45,490 bases of DNA from Scleroderma bovista (Eukaryota; Basidiomycota; Agaricomycetes; Boletales; Sclerodermataceae). The translations under genes were made by a program, and so were the position numbers. Shown here piece after piece: positions 1 to 9,756 of this stretch (within the stretch, counting starts at the first letter, position 1; each line of letters opens with the position of its first letter). The stretch lies in the NCBI GenBank assembly GCA_037178675.1, contig JAYMGJ010000414.1:1-45490 (forward strand), in the 5' to 3' direction. The notes beneath the pieces are model-generated. The model did no database searches, was not told the origin of the DNA, and was given only the letters and a program-made list of their open reading frames with translations.

Positions 1-968
1 ATAAAAGTAATACGCACCACCTTTGGATTTACTGCCTTCGAAACCATTTGACTAGCACTCTTCGTAGGTGCAGAGAATATGTCTGACGATGACTCGAAGC
101 TATTACCTTCGTCGCTAGGGAATCCTCCGAAAGTATATGGTGTGGGAGTGATGGGTGAGCCTCGATAAGTTAGACCAGAGGACGCACTCAAGGGGTCAGG
201 GGTCTGAGATGGTGTCACCTTCGCCTGCACATTGCTGGAACGGAAGTCCGTTCTCAACCCGCTTGTTGTATGGTTAACTGCTGGTTGCGTGCTGTGCTTC
301 GTTCCATCTAAATATTGTTTTTTGAGAGTCCTGTCACTTTTGGTGCTGTCATCTGAATAGTTAATAGCTAAGAAAACTGCCAACTTACCCTGGCACGGCT
401 TGTTCGTCTGAGAGAGCCTCACGGGCATGTTTCCCACCGGCCGTGGGTGTTGCAGGGTTGAGGGCACGGCATGCTTGTGTAATAGCCTCGCGTGTAGGCT
501 TTGGTAACCCCTTTGTTCTCCTTTTGGAATTGAGTCCTTCTTGCACGACGTCTGGGCGCTTATCGCCTTCATCCCCTCCATCATCTTCCTCAAGCTCGTA
601 TTCTGATCCACTAGGAGTCGAGACACCATCTGGCACTCGAAGCACGAATTTATGTAAGTCTACCGTATATTCCGCACCAGCTACCAATCGGACTCACCAT
701 TGACTAATGTTTCTTCTTCATAGACAGCTTGGTCTACGTCTTCGAGATCGCTCGCTGCTTCCTGGCATTGATCCTCACTTTGCGGCGACCAGGTCGTCTT
801 CTTTTGTGAACCTAAGTTAGGTTTCTTGAATCTTTGTGTTTGACTTGACACCTTCGTTGCCAGATTGTCTTCGATACATGCAGCACGCTGAACACCAGCC
901 TGAATAGTGGCCGCCCTTTGGGAGTTTGCGATTACCTTGGCTTCCTTTTCGGCCTGTACAACATCCAT
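1..968 (-). CDS. Low-complexity hypothetical protein, 5' part (runs off the left edge)
   Basis: I read three exons on the minus strand: 968-698, 659-389 and 345 to beyond base 1. The introns are 38 nt (697-660) and 43 nt (388-346), both GT..AG, and they keep one frame open to the window edge. The product begins MDVVQAEKEAKV, with an alanine/glutamate-rich helical start. An acidic stretch (EYELEEDDGGDEGD), a basic patch (NSKRRTKG) and a Ser/Thr/Pro-rich tail follow. No catalytic domain is visible. The Ala/Glu-rich start followed by a disordered charged region resembles the N-terminal part of basidiomycete hypothetical proteins carrying DUF6532, but that domain would lie outside the window, so this is a guess. 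A few in-frame codons continue upstream of the ATG after a TAG acceptor-like site, so another 5' exon is possible. The first intron is unusually short and needs transcript support. Confidence 0.5.
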
Positions 969-1239
969 GGGACGTCGAGCTACAGGTAAGTCAGGCTTTC
1001 CAGGATGGGCGTGTTTGTTGGCTGATCACGTGCCGATAGTGCATGCCGGCTGGCTTGCCATGTCAGCGTTAGGTGACTAGGAGGGAGGTTGATCTTTGGG
1101 ATACAGGGCCTCGCTGTGTATGTTTTTTTTCACCCTCAGCCACTCTAAGTTAAAACTGCATAGTTTATATTGACATATCTACTCCGAATGACAGCTCATA
1201 CGGGAGCAGCCTGCCAGGCGATAGAGGTACGCATTCGCC

Positions 1240-4200
1240 ATGCCTCGCCGCCCACCAGAATGTCCATTTGGCCACCGAATCTATGCCTGTGGTGTCGACG
1301 GTTGCACCAAGACGTGTTCAACTCGGGGTGGTGTCAAACGGCATATACAAAGACAGCACCTGCGCTCCAGAATTCGTCCACAACCCTCAGACCCTACCGA
1401 AACGGATGAAGTCCCGCAAGATTATGACTTCCCAGATGGCGCGGATCTGCCTGGGCTGGATGAGCCCAATGCAGATGTAGAGCAACGTCCTCGAGTGTGG
1501 AACGTAAGTTATCACCCTTTACTTGACGGTGCGTATGATTTTTTCAACACGTCTGATACAAACACTTACCATTGCCTGTGCAGGGACTCCGTGCGATCGT
1601 GCTGGTCATTATCTACCACCCAACTCCCCACCCTCCCCAAACCCAAGTCCACTTCCTGATGACTACGGTCCCTATGAAAGCAGGGCAGCTTTTGAGCTCG
1701 CTGAATTCCTATATAGTCGCGAACAAATGCCGGCCGCCAAGATCGACGAATTACTGGCCATCATGGCTTCAATGTACAACAAAGATCCTCCGTTTTGTTC
1801 ACACAAGGAGATGTACGATGTGATCGACGCTACAAGACATGGGGACTCCCCTTGGCAATCATTCTCGGTGACGTATTCAGGTGCCATGCCTGACGACACC
1901 CCTTCTTGGATGACCGCTGAGTATGATGTATGGTTCCGTGACCCGAAGGTAGTGCTGGAGCACCAACTCGCAAACCCTGACTTCAAGGGAGAAATTGATT
2001 ACGCCGCAAAGGTGGTTGTTGACGAAGATGGGCACCGCGAGGTGTGTGACTTAATGTCTGGCCAATGGGCGTTTGAACAATCGGTAAGTGGTTTTTTCCT
2101 AGTTGCTACTCAAGTGACTAATTTCAAGCCTGCTAATTTCAGGACATCATCGCGAAGGATACCGACGCCCACGGTGCGATGTTCGTGCCAGTCATTCTCG
2201 GTAGTGACAAGACTACAGTATCGGTTGCGACAGGTCATACGGAGTACTACCCTCTTTACATCTCGCTTGGGAATATACACAATAACGTCCGCCGAGCGCA
2301 TCGTGATGCTGTATCGATACTTGCGTTTCTTGCCATTCCCAAGAGTAAGCACGCACTACTTTTTTGATTGCATACTCATTTGTACGAACATAGCTGACGA
2401 GGCGCACAAAAGTGATGCCGCATTTCACCGTTTTCGCCGCCAACTGTTTCACAGCTCGATTGCAGCTGTGTTAGACTCGCTGAAGCCGCACATGACCAGG
2501 CCCGCTGTCACACTGTGCCCGGATGGGCATTTTCAGCGTGTGGTGTATGGAATGGGCCCCTACATCGCAGACTATCCAGAACAGGTATTACTGGCCTGTG
2601 TAGTGCAAGGATGGTGTCCATGGTAGGTTGACATTGTGCTCCATACAATTGATCTTACTGTTTCACATCAGGTGCTCCGCCCGGAACAATAACCTGGATG
2701 GTGGCGGTGGTCACCGCTCCCATGAACTGTCTGAGGCTCTTGCCAATGTCCTGGATCCTCGCACATTGTCAGATGATTATGGCATTGTCAACGACATCTT
2801 GGTGCGTGTGCACGTTCATTCTTCTCTGTCCGACCTAGCTTACTATGATCTGATAGCCTTTCACTACAAACTTTCCCCGCGCGGACATCCACGAACTTAT
2901 CGCCCCTGATCTTCTTCATCAATTGATCAAGGGAACATTCAAGGACCACCTTGTCACGTGGATCAATGAGTATTTAGAGCTTGAGTATGGAAAGCAACAT
3001 GCAAGTGAAATTATTGCTGATATTGATCGGAGGTAGGTGACTGTGATTCATGGCCACACAGACATGCTGAAATTTGCATTAGGATTGCCGTGGTGCTGTC
3101 ATTTCCCGCACTGAGGCGATTTCCAGAAGGCCGTGGGTTCAAACAGTGGACCAGGGATTCGAAGGCGCTAATGAAGGTGAGCGAGTCACACATCAACCAA
3201 CTCTGTCTCTTATGTCTTCGTGAATGGGGAGGTTTACTTGCCCGCCATAGCTGGCCATGTTCCCCCAGGCATGGTGCGCGCTCTATCCGCTTTTCTGAAT
3301 TTCTGTTATTTAGTCCAGCGGTCTGTCCTTAACGAAGCAACTCTGGATGCGATCGACGCAGCCGTAGATCGCTTCCATCAAGAATGCACTGTATTTATTA
3401 CATCCGGCATGCGTGCCCATCTATCCCTCCCACGTCAACATGCGATGGTACATTATCGCGAACTTATTGAATTATTTGGTGCGCCAAACGGGTTGTGCTC
3501 ATCAATTACCGAGTCAAAGCATATCAGAGCTGTAAAAGAACCCTGGCGACGCTCCAACAGGTTCAACGCGCTCGGACAGATGCTCGTCACAAACCAATGC
3601 CTTGACAAACTAGCTGCGGCACGAAGATGGTTCACGGAGCGGGGAATGTTGGATGGACCTCTTCTTCCGGTTGGAATGGAGGCTGTGAGGGTGGGTGTAG
3701 AAGACGAGGAAGGCGGGGCGGTGGATGATGACCCAGCAACTTATATGGTCAAACTGGCATCTCGACCAGGTGTGTCTATCGTTTTGTTTGATTGTCCGTG
3801 CCATTGACGCACTTGGTACAGTGTATGGTGTGTCTGGTTTGGTCTCGCATGTTGCGGAGTGTCTTGGTCTCCAAGGACTGCAAGACACGATCCGATGTTT
3901 CCTTTATGACCAGCTCAACCCTGATGCTGAGATACCAGGGGATCGTGCAGACCTCCGTGCCTGCCCTGTCTTTCACGGAAAAGTACGAGTGTTTCACTCC
4001 GCTACAGCAACATTCTGTGCACCAAGCGATCAGTCGGGCATAGGGGGAATGCACCGCGAAATAATCCGTGCAACCCCCTCTTGGCAAGGAGGTCATCCAC
4101 GTTATGACTGTATATTTGTGGCTAAGGGAGGGACAGATACAGAGGGCTTCCGCAGTGTAATGGTAGGAAGGGTATGCCTCTTCTTCTCTTGTGTGCATGC

Positions 4201-4486
4201 AGGACACTGCTACTCGTGTGCGTTAGTCAACTGGTTTGTCCCAATTGCCGAAGAGCCGGACGAGTTGACAGGCATGTGGATCGTGGCACCAGAGGTGGAC
4301 AATGATGGACATCATGTTCAATCAGTCATTTCTCTGGATTTGGTTGTATGGGGTGCACACCTTATAGGAGTTTATGGGAGTGATCTTCTTCCTATTGACC
4401 TCCACTTCTCAGAGTCTTTGGATGCCTTTAAGGCTTATTATGTTAATAAGTACATTGATCACCATGCAAACACACTTGTATTTTAG
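1240..4486 (+). CDS. Plavaka-type DNA transposase, 9 exons, apparently intact
   Basis: Exons are 1240-1528, 1584-2083, 2143-2344, 2394-2622, 2672-2801, 2857-3032, 3083-3176, 3232-3769 and 3822-4486. Every intron is GT..AG and 47-62 nt. The sum is 2823 nt, which is 941 codons including TAG, with no internal stop. A canonical C2H2 finger lies at residues 17-40 (C-x4-C-x12-H-x4-H), suited to DNA binding. The core carries signatures I recognise from the fungal Plavaka-type family (CACTA/EnSpm-like cut-and-paste transposases): WQSFSVTYSG, SDKTTVSVATG, LYISLGNIHNNVRRAH, FRRQLFHSS, ACVVQGWCPWC, LLHQLIKGTFKDHLVTW, LRRFPEGRGFKQWT, SSITESKHI and a C-terminal YYVNKYIDHHA. Gene length and domain order match the family as I remember it. 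I could not assign the catalytic acids or find terminal inverted repeats. The start was chosen because the finger follows at once and no upstream in-frame ATG is needed. Confidence 0.85.
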
Positions 4487-4910
4487 TTGCATTGTTTGGA
4501 CAACATGCACATCTTGCACTGGTAGTCTGATCAGTCTGATAGTGCCTGAATGGTCTGATAGTGTCTGGACATGACCTGAAACCATCTGTAAAGATGTCTG
4601 TTGTCTTGCCTGTCAAGTGGGCCTGAATTCTGTCTGATGGGCCTGGCCCCAGAGTGTGGTCTGACCCCAGACATTGCCCAGGCTTTGTCATGCACCCAGG
4701 TTGCTCAGACAAATTTCAGGACATTCAGACACACATCAAAATGCTGATGGGCCCGTTCTCGGACCAGCGAAATTATGTGAGGGAACCGGCTGTGTTTGTA
4801 AGATCTTGGCGACCGACGACAACGTGGCTAGTGGGCCTGTATTTCTTCTAACCGACTTGTGCAAGCGAGCAACACGCAAGAAAATCAATTTGGGAGGGAT
4901 GCCATCCTAA
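4487..4910. other. 3' flank of the Plavaka gene with TCTGA/CAGAC-rich motifs
   Basis: No gene is visible. Between about 4527 and 4735 the words TCTGATA, GTCTGA and their complement TCAGAC recur many times, for example around 4527-4565 and 4650-4735. Clustered short motifs on both strands just outside a CACTA-like transposase gene are what subterminal transposase-binding repeats look like, but I found no matching cluster or inverted repeat on the 5' side. The last three bases (4908-4910, TAA) are the target duplication of the next element. Confidence 0.4.
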
Positions 4911-5010
4911 GAGCTAGTTCGGGAGGAAAGTCCCATGATAAATCTAGGTACAAAGACCAACAAAAAATCCACAAGGACTGTTGACATAAGCTGCAACATT
5001 CCGGCGGAGT
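4911..5010. repeat. Left terminal inverted repeat of Harbinger-1
   Basis: It starts GAGCTAGTTCGGGAGGAAAG and matches the reverse complement of 8633-8732 at 97 of 100 positions. The mismatches cluster at the inner end (ACATTCCGGCGG against ATATTCCAGTGG). TAA precedes it. Confidence 0.92.
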
Positions 5011-5072
5011 AGTAATTACATGCGACTATATAGAACTTGACAATTGATCACAACAAATAATTGACATCCACC

Positions 5073-6977
5073 ATGGCCGAGCACCCTTTGGATACTGATG
5101 AAGAATTCGTTGAGTGGGATACAATTGCGGACTGTGGGCAAGATGTTGACGAGGTTGAAGTGATTGACATGGAGATCAAAGAAATCAATGACGGCCATCA
5201 TATGGCTCAAATTCGTACTCGATTCAAGCTCCAATTTGAGGCCTTATACGCTGTATCCATGGCTATCATCAAGGCGATCGCTCTAGTGACTCAGAGAGCT
5301 GAACCCATACCATACCATACCTGTCGACAAGGCATGATTATATCTTATCTTAATCTAATCTTGGAGATTTCCAGAGATCACAGTTACATGTGATTCGAAG
5401 TAGTGTCAACCGGATTACCAGTAGATCACATGACCGGCTCCACAAGATAGCCGGAACTATCACATGCAAGGCATGTGTATAACACATGCTGATGCATGTT
5501 ACAGGCACATTTCCAGATAACTACGTTTATGGAAACTACACCTACTACATATGGGAATATGGTGAAATAGGCTAGAATAATACTTATCTACGCACAGACC
5601 ATGTACCACAGGTATATATACCCTGTAGGATTCCCTGTAGTTTAGTAGTTCAATACAGTTCAACTGTTCTCTCATTACTCGCTACTTCACAAACAACTCA
5701 ACTTCAAGAACCAGCTACTAGCTACCAAGGTATGCTTGGGCTACCCCATTGCTGTTGCCCCAGTTTTGTTGCTACAATACCTCCATCCTTTCTGGTGAAG
5801 GATGGATGCTGGAACTCTTGAATGGTCACCCTGAATGGATCTGCACTGAACTTGGCGTTCATAAGCACGTCTTTAAGATGCTAGTGGACGAGCTTCAGTG
5901 CCATCAATTCAATCACTCAAAACACGTCACTCTCCAGGAGCAACTGGGTATTTTTCTATATACCGCTGTTACTGGCCTGTCGATCAGGCACGTTGGAGAG
6001 TGTTTCCAGCGATCAAACAGTACTATCTTGAAGTAAGTATTGAATTGACATGTCTCTATGTATGACTGATCACGATTAATAGATACTTCAAGGAGATGCT
6101 CGTCGCATTCTCTTCGCCCGGAATTTATATGAAATATGTACAACTTCCCCGTACTGACGCTCCAGTCCACGACTCTATCCTCGACAACCCCAAGTTCCAC
6201 CCATTCTTTGAAGACACAATCGGTGCAATTGATGGGACGCATATTGTGTGTGCCCCATCTGGGGAGGAAAGGGATGCATCGCGAAATTGCAAAGGATTCA
6301 TGTCACAGAACTGTTTCGTATGTTGCGACTTCAACATGCAATTCACATACATGCTCAGTGGCTGGGAAGGCTCAATGGTGGATGCGTCGATCTATCACGA
6401 TGCATGGTTGAGCGACCTAGCTATTCCTGATGGCAAATACTACCTCGGCGATGCAGGGTTTCCCAATTGCCGCCAGCTATTGGTTCCCTACTGTGGGCAA
6501 TGGTATCATTTAGCAGAGTGGGGCCGCGGACAGACCCAGTGAGTTTCTTCTAGTCTTCTTTAACTCACAATGACTCACTTCACATCAAGGCCTGTAAACG
6601 CACAGGAACTGTATAACCTCTGCCATGCACAGCTCTGCAATGTTGTCGAGCGTATTATTGGTGTACTCAAACACCGCTTCCGAATTCTTATCCTGCCTCC
6701 AGAATATGCTATGGATGTTCAAGCTCGCATCCCAGCTGCTTTGGCTTGCATGCACAACATTATCCGTACATGGGACCCGGTAGAGCTGGAGGATATCGAG
6801 ACCGGAGCAGTTCCATCGCCACAGACATCTGGAAACCTGTCCGGCTCAATCGCTGATGGTGTCCCCACTAACGCAGATCGTGAGTGGATGTCCACAAAGC
6901 GGGACAGGATCGCCCAAGACATGTGGGCCAGCTACGTTGCAGAACGTGCTCAGAGGGGTGATCCAGTCGCATTTTAA
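5073..6977 (+). pseudogene. PIF/Harbinger DDE_Tnp_4 transposase, split by a solo LTR
   Basis: Exons are 5073-6032 (interrupted), 6083-6538 and 6590-6977. Skipping 5322-5781 (the LTR and one copy of ATACC), they sum to 1344 nt, or 448 codons with TAA and no internal stop. The insertion falls between the family motif halves PIPYHT and SILSGEGW. The DDE triad of the nuclease is present: D in IGAIDGTHI, D in YYLGDAGFP and E in NVVERIIGVLKHRFR. An upstream helix (LSIRHVGECFQRSNSTI) reads as the helix-turn-helix-like part. The start ATG (5073) lies about 60 bp inside the left TIR. The LTR brings in stops soon after 5322, so the present gene should give only a fragment of about 100 aa. Apart from that one event I see no decay. 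Confidence 0.88.
5322..5776 (+). mobile_element. Solo LTR (455 bp) inside the Harbinger-1 transposase
   Basis: It begins TGTCGACAAGG, ends TTGTTGCTACA and is flanked by the perfect 5-bp direct repeat ATACC (5317-5321 and 5777-5781). A TATA-like stretch (GGTATATATACC) near 5611-5622, with a pyrimidine-rich stretch downstream, supports plus orientation. There is no internal coding sequence, so this is the product of LTR-LTR recombination. Its ends differ from those of the other two solo LTRs here, so it is a different family. Excising it with one ATACC restores the host frame exactly. Confidence 0.9.
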
Positions 6978-7137
6978 CTATTCAATACATACTCGTGCAT
7001 ACCAGTAGCAGACTGAGCAAAATTCGATACATACTAGTCGTGCATACCAGAATTCACACATCACTTGAATAAGCAGACATGATTACTGATGCAAGGACAA
7101 TACAATGGCATGAAAGTGCTACAAGTGTGACACGTAA

Positions 7138-8539
7138 CTAAATTTCCCGTATTTCTTTGAGCTGCAACTCAATCCATGCCTTGTGACCAGCAGCAAAGCA
7201 GACAGGATCCTTCATGAGCAAAAGATATGTATCAGCAAAAATGATGTTGTTGGTGAGAAGATCCAAGAAACGAGCCAACTCATCAGGTGAGACAAGGGCC
7301 ATATCAAGCTCGAGGAACTGCTCCCTTGCCTTCCAGGATAGCGGATGGGTTGGAATGCATGCCATGGACGAGGGGCCACCAACTGCAGATCCCTCCGAGA
7401 TGGTGCTCTTTTCACTCTTCAAGGACTCCATAAACTTGGCTTGGATACCTTCCAACTGGTGCCCCAGATGCTCTATCACCTCATTATTCCCAGCACGCCG
7501 CTTTCGAGCTGATGACGAATTGGAAACCCTAGATCCGGCCAAGGAACTTGATATAATTGAAGAGCCATCGCCGTCTGCCTTCTGCTTTTGAGAGCACTCG
7601 ATACGAGCTGAGACGCTAGATGACGGTTTGATCGAGCTAATATTTGAACCGTTAAATGAAGAAGGCGCTGTGGGAGGTGTAAAGCTGGATGGTGTGGCAG
7701 GAACACCAGCAGATTGGTCGGAATGTAAATTGAAGGCAGCCTGGGTGTTGGTTGAAACGGCGCATGGTGTGGAAGGTGCGATAGGGGGAGATAAATCCGC
7801 TAGTACATGCTGAGGGGTAGACATCTCCACGTCATTAGAAGTGCATGGAGCGACAGAATGTCCCCCCACAGTGCTATTACTTCCCTCATCATGTGAACTA
7901 CTACCGGTGGAAATGCCATCAGTAGCAGAGTGTGGAGCACTGAGGCTTAATGCAGAGAAGCAATTTAAGCCCTTGCCCTTAGAGGGCATGAGCAGCTTCA
8001 TTTTATCGTAGTGTAGCCAGCCTTTTGTTTTGAAAGGAGTCGCATCTTTGTGTATCTGTCAACATTACTACCGTTAGCCTAGATCAGTGTCCTTCTTATG
8101 GCAACGCACCTTGACATATGCATCCCACACAGCCTTGTTCTCCAGACTGACATTGGCCCCTAACTCAAGTGAATATGCAAACCCGGACGTGTTCGCAATG
8201 TGATCAACAACTTCATATGTCTTTCTCAGCTGTAGGCAATATCAGTTGATTATTCCATTATTTAGGCCGAAAATTACTCACCCTTTTGTACTTGTCCTTA
8301 CATCCTTTGGGAGTCTTGGGTCCTCCTTTGCTGGGGTTGGCAAGAGCAGCAGCAACCCCATTCCAAAAAGTTGCCCGGAAATTCGTGCCCTGGCCAGCCG
8401 ATGCCTTGTGAGAAATAGCTAGATCAAGGAGAGTGTTAATATCCGCATCCGGCCATGATGCTGATCCCAATGATGTGGCCACTTGGTGAGAAGTAGATGT
8501 ACCCTTGGTGGGTGAGCATGATGACTTCTTGGAGGTCAT
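7138..8539 (-). CDS. Myb/SANT-like DNA-binding protein of Harbinger-1
   Basis: Exons are 8539-8282, 8229-8110 and 8055-7138, totalling 1296 nt (431 aa plus stop) with no internal stop. Two GT..AG introns of 52 and 54 nt are used. The N-terminal third has the trihelix Myb/SANT-like pattern: conserved tryptophans in SASWPDADINTLLDLAI and ATFWNGVAAAL, then KDKYKR, LRKTYEVVDHI, SGFAYSLELGANV and VWDAYVK. KTKGWLHYDKMKLLMPSKGKG follows, then a long Ser/Pro-rich linker, a basic patch (SARKRRAG) and a helical tail ending LQLKEIREI. In PIF/Harbinger elements this partner binds the TIRs and helps bring the transposase to them. An in-frame ATG at 8611 would add 24 residues translated from a CT-rich tract. 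I chose 8539 because MTSKKSS looks like a real start. Confidence 0.82.
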
Positions 8540-8632
8540 CACAGAAAGAGAGAGAGAGAGAGCGACGTGTGAGCCACACTGCGGTGTTGATACTAACCCC
8601 GCCTCCAACATGGCATCTCGGCCAGAGCCTGA

Positions 8633-8732
8633 ACTCCACTGGAATATTGCAGCTTATGTCAACAGTCCTTGTGGATTTTTTGTTGGTCTTTGTACCTAGA
8701 TTTATCATGGGACTTTCCTCCCGAACTAGCTC
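8633..8732. repeat. Right terminal inverted repeat of Harbinger-1
   Basis: Inverted copy of 4911-5010, ending CCTCCCGAACTAGCTC and followed by TAA at 8733-8735. The first in-frame ATG of the Myb/SANT gene (8611) lies only about 20 bp inside this repeat, so the repeat probably also acts as that gene's promoter. Confidence 0.92.
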
Positions 8733-8799
8733 TAAACGATTGATTTCATCTCATGAATTCCAGTCTCACCTATCCTGAACACGCACATTTACACCCAAG

Positions 8800-9340
8800 A
8801 TTTTCAACATAGCGCAAAACTTACCCGACTTCACTGGGAAGGCCATGGTCATCACGGGTGGGAAGTACGTCACCTTTGTGCCCATCTTTCTCCAATATTG
8901 CTCATGGTGCATGAGTTCAGCACAGAAATGGGAAATAACTCACTCTCAACTGTGGAAAGGTATGCATGGTCGCCCAGGACAAGAAAAAGCTCAAGGTAGA
9001 AGTCAAACTTGACCTAAGCGACCCATCCAATGCAAGGCAGAGTTCGTGATGAAGGAGGAAGGGCTCTAAGTACTAAGTGTACCTTCGGGGTCGGATGTTG
9101 TGGATTTCAAGTCTGATCGTTTGCCAGGCCACAATGGTACTGTGTATGTGGTCACTTTGGATTGTCCGACCCATCCAAACGTCAACACACGATGGTCAAG
9201 TGTGTCTTACTAGCATACTTCTATCCTTATTCACCTACATTTGTATTTTGCAGTGTCTTCAGCCCTTTCATCCTCACCCGCAAACTGCTTCCCATCCTCA
9301 AGAAAACGGCTTCTCAATGTGACTTAAGCATCTTTGTATG
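8800..9340 (+). pseudogene. Probable relic of a short-chain dehydrogenase/reductase gene
   Basis: Several short plus-strand blocks in shifting frames recall the SDR fold: DFTGKAMVITGGK near 8827-8865 (the first strand and glycine-rich NAD(P) turn, broken after TGG), KLKVEVKLDLSDPSN near 8978-9020, and FSPFILTRKLLPILKKTASQ near 9252-9315. The order and spacing match a family member, but no continuous frame joins them, and the Tyr-x3-Lys active site is not seen. This could be a chance resemblance in part. The last block is the most convincing. Confidence 0.4.
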
Positions 9341-9756
9341 TGAGAATCCTCAACGTTGACCCAAATGTTCGACAACAGAGATGACATCCGAATAACTGTC
9401 ATCAGAGTGACACAGATATAATTGACATAGCTAGTCTTCGGAGAATGAAGGACCTAAATGACGAGTACAGGTTGTGGACACCCATGTTCATGTGGTGGTG
9501 TATGTTCCTGTTCTTTGCATAACCACTAGCACATACTTACATCTATTATTCCACATCTCATCTTTCTTTGTTGTGTCAATAAAGACATCACAAACAACAT
9601 GTCTTGAGTAGGATATAAACTCTCCTGTTGTGATTCTTAGTTTGAAGAGTTGATCATAGTCTCCATGTCCTTTCTTCTACTTGTATTTAAGTGACTCTGA
9701 TCCAACAGGAAGTATCAAGAATATCACAGATTTCTAAGCATTACTATGAGTGAAGG
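9341..9756. other. No feature recognised
   Basis: About 400 bp of moderately AT-rich sequence with no sustained open frame, repeat or element end that I can support. It lies between the SDR relic and the 3' end of the NLR relic. Confidence 0.4.

Larger units (their letters stand above)
4911..8732. mobile_element. Complete PIF/Harbinger DNA transposon (Harbinger-1)
   Basis: The element is 3822 bp, bounded by 100-bp terminal inverted repeats and flanked on both sides by TAA (4908-4910 and 8733-8735). TAA is the 3-bp target duplication expected of PIF/Harbinger. It holds the two genes typical of the superfamily in convergent arrangement: a DDE_Tnp_4 transposase on plus (5073-6977) and a Myb/SANT-like DNA-binding protein on minus (8539-7138). 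The 160 bp between their stops holds no gene. The TIRs differ at 3 of 100 positions by my hand alignment. The element is complete except that a solo LTR sits in the transposase. Removing that LTR gives an ancestral length near 3.36 kb. Confidence 0.9.

Noticed and set aside
681..697. 17-nt intron (GTGAGT..GGTAG) in the left-edge gene
   Set aside because: Too short to splice; using the next acceptor gives a 38-nt intron (697-660) that keeps the frame.
3110..3150. GGGTTCAAAC as a tRNA B-box
   Set aside because: It lies inside the Plavaka coding exon and no A-box or acceptor stem can be drawn around it.
5061..5393. Stand-alone 110-codon gene
   Set aside because: It is the first part of the Harbinger-1 transposase; the codons after 5321 belong to the inserted LTR.
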